From assembly GCA_030407005.1 (NCBI GenBank), contig JAUDYN010000007.1, positions 868,001 through 932,000 of the forward strand: a stretch of DNA of 64,000 bases. The letters run 5' to 3'. Both the position numbers and the translations under genes were made by a program. Below, one piece after another: positions 45,287 to 57,383 of the stretch. This DNA comes from Desarmillaria ectypa. Lineage: Eukaryota; Basidiomycota; Agaricomycetes; Agaricales; Physalacriaceae. The notes under the pieces are model-generated. The model searched no databases and was not told the origin of the DNA. It saw only the letters and a program-made list of their open reading frames with translations. Each line of letters starts with the position of its first letter. The stretch's first letter is position 1.

Positions 45287-45606
45287 GATGTTGTCAGTGA
45301 GGGAGATTAGGGGTACGTATACGTAGAGACTTCTTGTTGAACACGGTGAGAGTGGGCCTATATACCGAATGAGGGAAACATGGCCGTAATCTCTTGGAGT
45401 CTTCCCAGATATGAGTCATGTTGTGGGTCCACATGTATGCATACGGAGGAATTCTGCAATGAATGGCTCTGCGGATGCAGCTATTCGACGTGAATAGGGG
45501 CTAGAATGGGTGAAGCAGTAATGATTGTTTACCGTGCCCAGGCAATTGTCTGCTCTCTGAAATGTTTAATTTCCACCCAGAGAGACTCTTTCGCCGGCTC
45601 CATTGG

Positions 45607-45990
45607 CTAGATGGTGCTAGAGCTAATAAATAGTGAATACATTAGCATCGTGTCTTTATGGAAAGTTAGAGAGACATACCTGTGGAACGACTGCAAAGAG
45701 CAAGGGAACTGAATAAAAAGAGCGAAAGATGACAACGGAACCTTGGTAGGATAACGCGCATTGAAACTACCAGGGTGGACATTGATGTGACTTACATGTA
45801 GGGCAACGATCAACGTACTGCGATAAAGGGATTGTATATATGGATCACCTTGCAAAGTGTGAAGAAGCAATGGTGTAAGATGAAGAAAAGCATCGCAAAG
45901 TTGTTGTAGATCAAGGGAAGAGGTGAGGCGGGCATTTTCTGCGGGACGGGTTTGCCTCCGCTTCGCGTCTCGATAAGTATGGTTTGTCAA
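45607..45990 (-). CDS. hypothetical ORF of 127 codons, right-arm copy
   Basis: Same length and start (MTNHTYRDAKRRQT) as 16261-16644, with about eight substitutions. No domain recognised; may not be a real gene. Confidence 0.25.
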   Translation of the reverse strand: MTNHTYRDAKRRQTRPAENARLTSSLDLQQLCDAFLHLTPLLLHTLQGDPYIQSLYRSTLIVALHVSHINVHPGSFNARYPTKVPLSSFALFIQFPCSLQSFHRYVSLTFHKDTMLMYSLFISSSTI

Positions 45991-46432
45991 GTTCGCACAG
46001 GCAGCTATACAAGAAAGACCTTCAATTGCAAGGAAAAGAACATATCGATCAAGGTAGAGACGATGAATAGTAATAGTACATGGTATAGCACGATGAGATA
46101 GCAGAGATTGCGACTACCGGTAAAACCGTTGTGACAATAGTGATGTATAATGCCTCCGCCTCCTTCCCCGCGTCGTCAACCTCAGTGCATATGCACCATC
46201 TTTGAGGCGAAGAAAAACGTTGTCGCCTCAAGTTCGGACACCACAACTTCTCGGGTTCGCCCTTCCCTCTATATGGGCGTGTTCTCGCCGGGGACAGCCG
46301 GGGACGGGTTATGATACAACCGCGGAGGGCGTTGATTGACGGGATGGCGATTCACGTATGAGGCGCGTCGATGGTCATTGATAGTCTTTATGGTCTGATG
46401 GATCGTGATCATCTCCTTCACGCTCGTATAAC

Positions 46433-46828
46433 CTAGAACAAGCTAAATAGGCCAATGAGTTACGTACTTAAAACAGCGACAAAGCGACATACCAGCTACG
46501 CTTGCCTACTCCTACGCCGATATAGCATCCTGACGATACTTCGACCAAGGTAGAGTCAGATAAAACCGAAGACGATGATTCAATCGTCGAATATTGTGTG
46601 GTAACGACTTCCACCTTGACCGTAATGGCAATGTGGGGGTATTCTGGCGCTGCAGTAGACGACGCGCTGAATGTAAGAAGAGCGAGGATGTCCTATTAAA
46701 CAGATTAGATGAGTTAGGACGATAAGTGGGACACATACCTTTACGAAGGCCAAGACGGATAGTGCCATTGCAAGAGCGATGGCAAAGAGATAACCGGTAG
46801 TTTGAATAAGTTGGTTGTTGGTAATCAT
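46433..46828 (-). CDS. small hydrophobic/Ser-rich protein, copy 2
   Basis: Minus-strand exons 46828-46739, 46692-46493 and 46442-46433 (introns 46 and 50 bp), 99 residues, start MITNNQLIQTT, end GKRSCLF. Compared with copy 1 it differs in a few positions (TAAPEYPHIAITV; CYIGVGVGKR). TATA box at 46867-46874. It lies in the right arm of the inverted repeat, so it is transcribed in the opposite direction from copy 1. Family unknown. Confidence 0.6.
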
Positions 46829-47302
46829 GATTGTATTGAGTGAGGGAATTGGGCGAATAGCGGGGGTATATATACGCCAGAGAGGTATCTACCCCTAACA
46901 TTTGATCGTGGTGAATCCGGGAGCAGAAGCTTGTATAGTGAGACAAGAGTCTCATCAACGAGAAGGAGATTTACTAGAAACTCTTCTGAATGTTTCCCTG
47001 AGAGCCCGCAAATACTCTCTGTCATGTCATTTCCGTAGACACGCAACCTTTCCAAGTCATTCAGCAACACGGAGCTGTGTTGTGAGTCGATATGATGTAC
47101 AAAATGGACATCGCTGAGTGAGGAAGACTCCGCGGAGGCAATGCAAGACAGAAATAGGGACTACCTATATGACAATACACTGACCAAGAATTCCACACTC
47201 CGGAAAAACGGAAAGAGGTTTCCGAATTCATGCGGTAGTTTCGAGTGGGGCGCTGAAAACATGAGCTCGAGAGACACAGATGATGGCAAACTGAGATATC
47301 GA

Positions 47303-49150
47303 TAACGAGGAGGTTTGGTCATGGACACCGTAGCCAGTTCGTGTTGCCTCTGTACAGGAAAGGTGCCATGATGTTTGTTCAAGATGCTCCATGCTTTTAA
47401 AGCTACTTAAAACGAAGCTTAGGAAGTCCCAAGTCAAAAAACAAACAACAAACAAACAACAAATGGCACCTAGTACGAATTGATCTGGATATGAAAAATG
47501 ACCGTTCTGGAATGGCTACCTGCCAGAGAAAATCCATTCTCCATTGACGTTCAATCTGACAAAGGGCTGCAGATTGGATCTATTCATACTGTACCATCCC
47601 ATATGTTAATCTTGTCGACGAAGAAACTCAAGGAAGAGTAGGTATCCAATGAGTGCTTGGTTGGTTCAATAGGCAAGAAGGAAGCGCGTCCAGATGAGCA
47701 AATAGACTACGGCTGGACATGGCAAAACAAGTTAAAAATGTATAATTACTAGTTCGGATCAGAAGACTCCGAATAACTCTGACACTAATGCTCGACCGAC
47801 CGTAAAGTTGTCCTGCAGTCACCAACGCCTTCAGGTCCCCGTGAAAGTTGACATTTCGAATGGAATTTCCTGCTCATTGGATTACCGACAACATACTAAC
47901 ATCGCCTCTCCTTCTTTCCATGTGTCTTGTTCTCAGTGAGAAGCTATATTGCAGCTGAATGATATATGACATTCTTGCACAGGGCCTGTCCTCCTGTCAA
48001 CCATCTGGTCTCGAGCTCATTTGGCGCATACAGACTCAACACCTAAGGGAGACAGCGACCTATATGAGGATCGTGACCATCTCATTACTTCTGCATTGAT
48101 CCTTCTATTCCCATTTGTCGTCCCTATCCTTGAAAATGTTGGGCTCATGTACCTTCTGGGGTCTGTAGGTTTGAGATCCTTTGTGGGATATGGATGAACG
48201 GTGATCTGGGTCTAATTTTTCAGAAACAGTAGGCTGTACTTAGCTCATCAGTTCAATGAACAGCGAATCCTTTGTGGGTGCTAAATACAAAACCAGCCAG
48301 AAGTTTGGACTATGGATGTGTGGGGATGGGGTATAGATATCGCACTGTGAAAATTCGACCTTGCCACTAGCTGCAATTCTGTATGCTATTGATCCTTCAG
48401 ATTATTGATGCTAGAAGCTTATCGAAGGGAACTACTTGTACAGGGGTGAATTTCAAGCAGGCCAAGCCAGGTTTGCAAGCTCGCAGCACTCGCTAGGGCT
48501 GACACAGTCTACACTAATTGTCTTCATGTGAATGAACCATTTGTATTAATGCCACTTGAAGTTCAAGACCTCTTAATTCTGCTTCTGATGACAAGTCTGG
48601 TGTCTTTGGAGGATGTCTTCCACTGTCTAATAACCGACAAAATCCAACTGCATTCGGATAATACAGATAAACCTTTGAATCATTGACTAATATGAATGAC
48701 TAAGCCAGTGGCTGTTTTTCACTCTCTGAGCTATATATTGCATCATTGACTGATGAGATATGCAGTCATCTGGTTGCAATCAGAATCCTTCCATGATTTC
48801 CTGATATCAAAAGTATATTGCCTTTTGGAAAGTTGCCTCTCCTCTTGTTATCTGATAAGTTTTCCACTAATATATATGGTGAGTGGATGTCGAATGCTTT
48901 CTCTCTGTATGACCAATACCTGCTCAAGGATAATGTTAATTCCAGAATTGAAAACCTGCTTTCTAATAAAGTCCAGTGATTGCACTCTCTCACAGTGTAA
49001 CACATATTTCTGCCTGATGCATGGACCTGTTATCACAAGGCCTTAAGGAAGGAAGGTTCAATGTCAATGACCTTATTAGGGATAACAATGTTTTCCATTC
49101 CTTTGAGATGTGGCCATATAAATCCTCTCATATAGGGATTCATAACTAAA
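47303..49150. other. degenerate duplicate of host sequence upstream of P450-1
   Basis: Pieces match the RING-P450 intergenic region: about 47880-47940 with 20757-20825 (cgcctctccttc, cttgttctca), 48220-48300 with 21940-22020 (the tail of RING gene 1, cagttcaatgaacag), and 48590-49080 with 22270-22740. The RING coding exons themselves are not recognisable. From about 48.3 kb CpG is nearly absent. Confidence 0.55.
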
Positions 49151-51095
49151 ATGTTCCATCTTAGCTTTGAATCACTACATACTGATGTCTCAATAGTTAT
49201 CATCACTTTCATCATATTGGCTATCTTAGTTCATCTGGTCCTCTACCTCATTGACTCTCATTGACTCTGCTCATATCCTGGTCCTCTCATCACCAAGTTC
49301 TCTGATGCATAGTTAGTATGCATGTCCTATCAGGATCATCATTTGAAGGTCATTCATGATCTGCATAGGATATATGGTTAGTGTGTTCTTACACTTGTTT
49401 GTGCTTTCCAAGAATTAATTGGCCTCACTGAAGATCCCTTTATCTGCTTGGTGCCCAATCATATTTCCATAGCTTTGCCAGACTCCCAGCTATTAGTATA
49501 CAGGCACAGAAATAGAGCCCTGAAGTCATCATTCTATGATGTGTTTATTACCACATCTTCTAGTCTGTTTACCATCTGTGATTGCCAGAGCCATACTCAC
49601 AAATGGAAGATCATCTCACACAGCTTTTCACAGAAGAGTATATTGAAACTCCAGCCATATGTACATTATTATGTCAGTCAACTGCTGGGGCAGTGGAAGC
49701 AGCTATATGATAAGGCTTTGAAAGGCATGTCAGGCAAGAAAGATGAGGATTGGATAGGTCATGATGGAAGGCTTTGGTTGGACTGCTTTCCATGTAAGTG
49801 AATCTTTTTATCAGTCTTCTTCATCTATTTACTACTGCTGTTTGTAGGGTTAAACTAACTTATGTTTGATATTATCAGTGATCTGGCATTTGGGACTCTA
49901 TTCAGGATAGTCATAGCAGCTAAGGGTTTCACTCTAATAGCTGAGGATCAACATGCTGTGATGGACTCCTATGGACAAGCAGAGGTGAGGTATGCCTTGA
50001 AGGAAATAGAAGTCATCAAGACTTTAGGTGGGCCTTCACAGACATTTCTTGCAATGATGGGAGCTTTGCCTAAGAGGTGAAGGTCACTGCTCAGGCTAAA
50101 TCCATTGTTTTGGGAGAGTGGACAGGACTTTTGTGCCATTATAGGGTTGGCAGTCATGGCTGTATTGAAGAGATTGGAGGTACCAATGGATAGGAATGAT
50201 TTGCTTAGCAAGCTCCAAGCTGGGAAGGATGAAGACATGAGTACTTTTTTGCCAATTACTTCAGCAGTCATGCCAACCTGCTATATATATCTAGGACAAT
50301 CCAATGGGTAAGGAAGAGCTCACTGCAGAAGTGTTGACTCTTCTCATCACAGGATCTGATACCACTACCAAGTAGGTCTCTCTCTGTTCTATCAATGCAA
50401 TGCACAAATTCAATGATCCACTCAGTTCTTCATGTATCATCATCTACTACCTTGCTCTTACACTGAACATTCAAGAAAAACTTCAGAAAGAGCTTGATAA
50501 GCACCTGGACTCTGATATCACTACAGCTGAGCAAGTGAAGAACCTTCCCTACTTGCAAGCCATTATTAATAAGAGACTGTGACTGCACCCCACAGTGGTG
50601 ATGGGACTTTCTCATGTAGCATCTAAAGATAGTATAATGATTTTTAGAAACCATTTCTCTGAGGGTACAGTTATCAGTGCCCCTACCTATACTATCTATC
50701 AGGACCCAACAGTGTTTGGGGATGATGCAGAGAAGTTTAGGTCTGAGAGATAGTTTGAGTGTGATAGTTCTAGCATGTCAATGGCATTCACTCCATTTTT
50801 TGTTAGCTTTTAGTATGTGATCTTGAGTTCCTTATCAATGTGAAAATTTAAGCTCATACATACTGTTACAGAGTATGTATTAGGCATAATCTAGTGAACC
50901 TTGAGCTGTAGATCATTATTGTATCAATTTTGAAGTGCTTCCATTTTGTTTTGAAAAATCCTGATAAAGAGGTAGGTGATGGTGATTTTTTGACATCTAA
51001 CTTGCTGACTTTGGGGTTAGCTCTAAGTACATGAGGGCATCTTGAGGAAGCTGGTTGTTTGTCACATTAGTATGCAAAGACATGAAGTACCTTAG
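49151..51095 (+). pseudogene. CYP53-like P450, CpG-stripped duplicate of 22849-24793
   Basis: Aligns along its whole length with the intact gene at 22849, from SLHTDVSIVIITF (SLHADFPMVVASV) to the end QRHEVP followed by TAG. Exon order and intron positions are kept. Lesions include TGA after LIDSH (codon CGT/CGA region), TGA at about 50078 and 50579, TAG at about 50752, lost splice sites, and RVCIRHNL in place of RGCIGRNL in the heme loop, although the thiolate Cys codon remains. Nearly all CpG sites of the intact copy are TpG or CpA here. Confidence 0.85.
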
Positions 51096-51869
51096 TTTTT
51101 TTTAATAAAATTTCACAACAGTATCTTGTACAAGTATATGTGAATCTAATTGTAGAATCTGATGCAGAGGACTGCTTGTTTGTGCTAAGAAAGATCCTTC
51201 TTCTCCAAATATTGTCTTTACTTCTAGTGATTATATCAAATAATACCCAGATATTCTGGTGTAAGAGAGACAAAAGTATTATCTATAATCTAACAGTGAT
51301 ATGAGAGCAGCTACACCCTATGAGTTCAGAGCATTGCTCAAAGGTCATGGGCTGGCACTTGCTGAGTTCACTTTCCTTGCCTTTGTATCCTTGACTTTCA
51401 TGTTTCCCATAGTCTTTGAACCTCATTTTCATGTAAACTGTGTCTTTATTCTTTATTGATAGAGTTTATGCTGCATGCAAAAAACATATGTATTGCTGAT
51501 GTTATCTGTAGATGCTAGAAAGGTCTCAATGCATTCTGGAAATTCAATCTTTTGAATTACTCCCACCCAACTTTGCCCATTTCCTAAACTTGAAATCTCT
51601 TAAAATATGAAGTGAACAGTTGACTGCAAGATTCTATCTAGAGCTCATGAATCTTAGGTGCAGGATATCTGCTGTGAAGTAAAGTTTACCTTCTCTTCTG
51701 TAGAAAACCAGCATATACTTTCTAATGCTAATTTATCTATATTATTTCTTGTCTAGATCTAGGTAGCTTTTGCAGACCAATTCTCTACTAGTTCACTTCA
51801 AGCACTGGACCAATCCTATTTATGATGTAATAAACTGCATACTTGATTTTCAGATATTTAAGTGCTATT
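51096..51869. other. CpG-poor spacer between the two P450 pseudogene copies
   Basis: Corresponds in position to 24794-25755 of the other block, but similarity is not obvious by eye. No gene recognised. Confidence 0.4.
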
Positions 51870-52489
51870 ATAGTGGATACTCACAACTCTCATCACTATG
51901 TTTGTGACCCTCACTCTTAGGCTCATCCTTCTCTGAGTTATCCAGAAATCTACTGAGTTCTATTGGAATGTTAAAACAGTTGGATGAGTTTCTCTGTATC
52001 TCTCAAATTATTACAGAAACTGGGGTGGCTTATAGAAAACACTCTGGAAACTGCATGATTCTCTGCAATAGTAATCTTCTCTCATATCTTCTTCCACCAA
52101 TCTCTGGTGTGACAAATGGTATCAACTATATATTTAACAAGAAATATGAAGATAGGAAAATCTATTGCACAAACATTGCTTAAGCATCTATCAATCACTT
52201 CAATAGTATATAAACACTTAGGCTGGGACATTGCCACCTGCAAATTAGCATTCCTAGTCAGGACTGAATTCATTATTATTGATGCTATAAGTATCAAAGT
52301 TTGTCTTCATTGTTTAATAAAGATTCTCCACTGTCAGAGGATATAACTGCAGCCCATGTATCTTACCTTAAACCTGTATTTATATACTAAGTGCTATCTA
52401 TATTTGGCCTCAACATTATTGCATTCAAAGAGAATATATGAAAGAAATACTAAAAGATCAATGCTCTTGCATTTTCTGATGTATGTAAG
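51870..52489 (+). pseudogene. second P450, truncated duplicate
   Basis: Matches the first 620 bp of the pseudogene at 25756: MFVTLTLRLILL (with TGA for TGG), SQIITETG in the first intron region, LLPPISGVTNGINYIFNKKY, and the FSD exon end. It keeps TCA where the 25756 copy has a stop, but its first donor is AT instead of GT. The match ends exactly where the LTR of element C begins (52490), so the rest was displaced by that insertion and lies, if anywhere, beyond the window. Confidence 0.8.
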
Positions 52490-52920
52490 TGTTAGACCCA
52501 CATTCCACATGATCTGCAGACTTGTATATTCCTAAGGGCTATCTTGTGTTTGGACAGTCACCCAAAGGATATGGCTATGGTCTTCTGATCTTATGGAGGT
52601 TGTGTGGTATAGAAATGAACTTTAGTTGAAAGATAGGGAGTATACAGCATAAACTACCTGACTTATATACTAGAGTAAAGCTAAATATATATATGTAATC
52701 ATGAGGCATCCATGCAAGAAACAAGGGTGATGGCATGCTCATCATGCAACCAATATGAGGGTATTGTGCAGTGTTACAATAGATAACTATGAGTATAAGA
52801 AGTCTGATTGTTGGATAAGAGATTGGATATGAGGACTTGATAATAGGAGATTGGATATAATAAGGCAATGAGGGATCAGATAAGATGAGATAAGATGTGA
52901 AAAATGGAAAAATCATAATA
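52490..52920 (-). repeat. 3' LTR of chromovirus C
   Basis: 431 bp, from TGTTAGACCCACATTCC to AAAAATCATAATA (terminal CA mutated to TA). On its inner side is ttaccccctt, the complement of a polypurine tract. Inserted in the P450 pseudogene. Confidence 0.82.
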
Positions 52921-53639
52921 TTACCCCCTTATTAAAGCAGTTGTCCTGACTGCCAAGGTTCTTCTTCAGGGATATCATATTGTGATACAAGTTGAGATGC
53001 CCAATAGGCATCTAGTAATGATTTCCATTGTTCTGGGTCTGAGTTCTTTACCTAGCATTGAACTCTATCTTTTCATTGTACAAGATATGTGATGTTGCTA
53101 TTCTCCAAATATTCATGGTTGAGAATGGTAGTGACCACCTTGTTTGGTGTTATGATTTTGGCAATTTCCATGACTCATCCTTCTCATATATGTTTTTCAT
53201 ATTTGGCAATGGCTTCTTGTGCATTTGTCATCTCAGTTTCTCTGACCCAGAAGTTGTGTTCTTGAGTCCATCTCTTCCATTTGACTAGGTAGTCTAGTAT
53301 GGTCTTGGACCATTGTCCTTTTTTGGCTCATATATGATGTGTCTATGAGTCCAATACTTCTTCAATCTCATATTCTTTCTGTCTGTCCACAAGGTCCAGA
53401 GAAGATGGCAGTGGTTGTTATTGGTTTAGAAATGAGAGTGTGACATAAGGTATTAATAGCTTTTCATGGAAGTGAGGATAGATTTTCTAATGTGATGGCA
53501 GTTTTAGTTTATATACTGCTGCTCTGGTCTTTTCAAGAATTTCAAATGGTCCCATTTATTTATCATCAAGCTTTTTCTTGGGTCATGGGAGGTGGAGATT
53601 ACTGGTGTCTAACCAGACCTTATCTCTGACTTGGTAATC
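52921..53639 (-). pseudogene. pol 3' end (integrase C-terminus and chromodomain) of chromovirus C
   Basis: On the minus strand the chromodomain is found at about 53210-53300 (complement of gactaggtagtc and of ccatctcttccattt). The integrase C-terminal GPF region lies at about 53545-53640. It matches 54100-54780 of element D, with many stops. Confidence 0.7.
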
Positions 53640-53644
53640 CTGTG

Positions 53645-54067
53645 TGTTAGGCGCCAACTTGGACATGTGACTTGGGGTCATCAGCTGATCTCTCTGGGCC
53701 ATTATGCATTCGAACGATCACCCAATGTGAGAGATAGAAGCTTAGGACCTTCTGTGTTGTATAGACAAGAAGTATATGGTTGTAATTTAAACAAGAGATA
53801 GAGTACAACTGCCTAGTTTACTCTGTTTATATAGTATTTCTACGGTGTTATAATTAGATGAAATGCTACAGTCCATGCACAAATGGTGTTGAAGTAGGAT
53901 GATCCAGAAGGATCATAGAACCAATAGAGAATGTCTGGGGTGACAGACAGTGAGAACGAGGATGGTAGTCAGCGAATATCTGGATACAAGTCGGTTTCTT
54001 GACTAGATTAGATGGATGAGTCATGAGTATGACTTGGATAAGATAAGATAATGGAAAAATCATAACA
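53645..54067 (-). repeat. 3' LTR of chromovirus D
   Basis: 423 bp, TGTTAGGCGCC to CATAACA. It is followed by ttaccctcttgttaaa, the complement of the polypurine tract. Same length as its partner at 61730, with roughly 25 differences, all transitions. Confidence 0.92.
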
Positions 54068-54171
54068 TTACCCTCTTGTTAAAGCAGTCATCCCAACTGC
54101 TAAGGCTCTTCTCTAGGGGTGTTGAACTGTGTTGTGATTTGACTGATCCAGTACTGATCAATCAGGTTCTT

Positions 54172-56000
54172 TCATACATTCTCATCTGGATTGATAATCC
54201 ATTTCATATATCCATCTTTTCTTTTGGTGAGGTAGGCTATGTCACTGTGTTCCAAATATTCGTGGTCCAGTATCTTGACCACTATCTTGTTCTTGGTTGC
54301 AATTTTTGGAGTGTATATGGCACAGTTTACACTGGCCTGATACTCTTGGATCGCTTCCAAGGCATTCGTCATCTTGTTCTCTCGAACCCATGAATTGTGC
54401 TCACGGGTCCATCCTTTCCACTTGACTAGGTAGTCCATGACTTCTCTAGATGGTTGTCCTCACTTGGCTCATACCTTTCTGGTGCACAAGTTCAAGACTT
54501 CTTCGATTTCATATTCTTCTTGACCGTCAATGAGATCCGGAGGAGGAGGCAGCGGTGACTGTTGGTTTGGGAATGAAGGTTCAACATAAGGAGTTAACAG
54601 TTTCTCATTGAACCAGGGATGAATCTTCCAATGGGGCGGCAGTTTTAACTTGTATGCTGCTACTCCCGACTTTTCGATGATCTCGAACAGTCCTGTTCAT
54701 TTGTCATCAAGCTTCTTCTTTGGTCTAGGAAGATGAAGGTTGGCAGTGTCTAGCCAGACCTTGTCTCTAATTTGATACTCCCATGGAGTCTGTTTCCTTT
54801 TGTTGTATTGTGCCTTCATTTGTGCTGCTGCTTTTTCCAAGGCATCATGGACTTCTTTGTGAACCTTGGCCATTATTTTGGTGAAGTCTACAGCTGCGGG
54901 ATTCGCAAAGCCGGTTTTTTGAATAGACTTGGGAATAAGTTGGGGGTTTTGTCCATAAAGGACCATGAATGGGCTTTTGCCCATGGCTGAATAGACTCGG
55001 TTATTATGGGCGAATTCAGCAAGAGGTAGCCATGCTACCCAATCAGTCTGTCAGTGGTTGACAAAGATGCAGAGGTATTTTTCAACCTCCTGGTTGACTC
55101 TCTCTGTCTGTCCATCCATCTGAGGATGGTACACCGTCAAGGCATTTTGTGTGATGTTTAGCATTTAGTAGAGTTCCTTCATGAATGCTGAAATGAACTG
55201 TGGTCCTCGATCTGATATGACCACTTGTGGCATTCCATGTTTTGCATATACATGGTTGTGAAGTATCAATGCCCAACCTTCTGCTGATAGCTCTTCATTG
55301 CATGGAATCAGGAGGATATTCTTGGAAAAGCGGTCTACAATGACCAGTAATGCATCACATCCTTCCGATTCTGGAAGTCCAGTGACCATGTTGACTGAGA
55401 TATGGGTCCATGGAGTGTTGGGTATTACATTTGGATGAAGAGGGGCCGCTTTGGCCTATGTGTCACTCTTTGTTCATTGACAAGTCTCACATCCCTTGAT
55501 GTAGGACTCAACATCTTTCTTCATCTTTGGCCACCAATACTCGCGAAGGACAAGTTCTTTGGTCTTGGCGATTCCTGGGTGTCCGGCAGTGATATGATCA
55601 TGGAATTGAGTGATGATCTTGCCGCATAAGATAGAGTCTTTAGGAATATAGACTCATCCATCATACCACAGGAGTTCCTTTTCCTGGGTAATTCCTCATT
55701 CGTGGTTCAGGGATTTCTCAATCCCATGATCCCACTGTTCCTTCTGTTGTGTTGCGTCTCTTATATGCGTGAGTCATTCTTCAGTTGTGGGCAGTACCAA
55801 TGCCCGGAAATGTTCAGGGGAAAGAACAATCACGTCTTGATTATCTTCCTTGCCCTGATCGTGATCATCTCGTTGGCTGAGAAGATTGGCCTTCTGATTT
55901 GTGGTTCCAGCTTTGTGTTGAAGGACAAAGTGGTACTCCGCTAGTTCGGTGACCCATTGAGCTTGTCGGCGATTCAACTTCTGGGGTTTCCGGTGATGTG
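54172..56000 (-). pseudogene. pol 3' half (RNase H end, integrase, chromodomain) of chromovirus D
   Basis: On the minus strand: end of RNase H at about 55900-56000 (KPQKLNRRQAQWV, YHFVLQHKAG); integrase zinc finger around 55500-55600; integrase core 55082-55389 (VTGLPESEG, VDRFSKN, VISDRGPQFISAF); MGKSPFMVLYG and KKKLDDK at 54697-54984; chromodomain 54370-54438 (DYLVKWKGWTREHNSWV). Each piece is open for 70-95 codons but separated by stops, for example TAG near 55168. The chromodomain is intact. Such domains bind methylated histone H3 in known chromoviruses and steer integration to heterochromatin. Confidence 0.85.
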
Positions 56001-56040
56001 CTTGGTAACGGTGAGTGACAAAAGAATTAGGGAATGGCAA

Positions 56041-57383
56041 TGAACACCAATCACACTAAACCTCTTACTACTCTACACTTAATCACCAATATTGAATTCA
56101 GGTGGTTTCGAGTATGATGGAAGCACTCTGCAGACTTCAATAATCAAGTGCAATTGTCTTAAAGACGTTTTATTCATTACTAGTGAGTTTATACAAAGTA
56201 CTACTCATACTAGTGGGGTGGGTAAGACACAATTGGATAAGAGTGACTTGGTTTGAGCTACTGTACTCATTCTGACTGAAACTGCTTCAGACTGGTGGCA
56301 CTCTTGGCCCTATACTGCTTCCTACAAGTGATAAACACTTGACCAGTCACACTCTTGGCTGACTAGTGGCACTCTTGGCCTTATACTGCTTCCTACAAGT
56401 GATAAACACTTGACTAGCCACACTCTTGGCTAACTAGTGGCGCTCTTGGCCTAAGAATAAACTATAACTCTGAGAACTTTGCTTGAACTAACTTCAAAAC
56501 ACTCTGGACCTTTGCAGGACACAACAGTGACTCTAAGGGACTTCAATTCAATGCAATCCTATGAGTGACTTAGCAACTATTAATCACTTCATCGAGGTTA
56601 AGCACAAAAGCCTTTAATTGGAGACACCAGTTACTACCAGTGAGGGCTCAACTGCGGGGATGGCTTGCCTGCTTTGCACAAGTGCCCATCCCACTACTTA
56701 TATACTACTGAGGCAAAACTATAAATATCATCTGGGTATAGGGTATATTGGTAAGGATTTCTTGGCTAGTCACGAATAATGGTGAATAATCACACAATAG
56801 TTGGTCTAGTCTGTTTTCTTTTCAAATATTTGGTCTAGAGACTCCACAGTTGGTCTTTCCGCACCCTTGGCACAACTACATGCCCTAGTAACGCGGTTAT
56901 ATGGATATCTGGATATTGGTGCCTGTAACAGCTATCCGATCATGATCAAGGGTGCAGTCCGGCTCCACTAGCATCGATCATAAGAGATCTATATCAAAAT
57001 AGTCGGATCTGGGCTCAAGGTTAATCCATTCCTAATTTATTTCTAAGTCCTGTTTCAAGATTGCCATGTGACTAGTTATCCTGACTTAGGCGTTTATGCC
57101 CAGTCTGGGCTGCTAGTGACAGAACTTCATGAGATCTGTGTACTCTGCTTCTGGTTTTGGTGTGCTAGTAGCATCCTTCGTTTGCTAGTGGCTGTATTTC
57201 ACTTAGTCCTGCTAGCATTCGAGTTACTAGTCTGGCCGGCTGGTAGATTTAACCCACTAATGGTGTTGCATCTAAGTCCTGGCTCTACCAGTTGCTTACT
57301 GCTTTTAACTATCAGCTCGAAGCCTCAGCTATAGTCCTCTATGTATCACTAGTATAGGATAGATGTGCAATAGTATTGTTACA
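56041..57383 (-). repeat. foreign LTR-like segment replacing the RT of element D
   Basis: 1343 bp with TG...CA ends: TGAACACCAATCAC at the left and ATTGTTACA at the right; on the minus strand it begins TGTAACAATA, a form common for fungal gypsy LTRs. It holds a 71 bp tandem repeat and many actagtg motifs, with no coding sequence recognised. Unlike a simple insertion, it does not add to pol but takes the place of about 1.4 kb of RT and RNase H. Short flanks of about 35-50 bp on both sides also fail to match element B. No target duplication found. Confidence 0.6.
56291..56455. repeat. 71-bp tandem repeat, 2.3 units
   Basis: Units begin at 56291, 56362 and 56433 with act(a/g)gtggc(a/g)ctcttggcc, followed by tatactgcttcctacaag and ataaacacttgac. 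The third unit is partial. Confidence 0.85.

Larger units (their letters stand above)
45228..47302. repeat. right arm of the 2.1 kb inverted repeat
   Basis: Reverse complement of 14947-17030. It contains the small hydrophobic-protein gene copy 2 (46433-46828), the 127-codon ORF (45607-45990) and the truncated gene start (ATG at 45286), all on the minus strand. Confidence 0.85.

Noticed and set aside
57068..57334. Leu-rich plus-strand ORF within the foreign segment of element D
   Set aside because: Lies in the LTR-like repeat-containing segment and shows no domain; better explained as non-coding LTR sequence.
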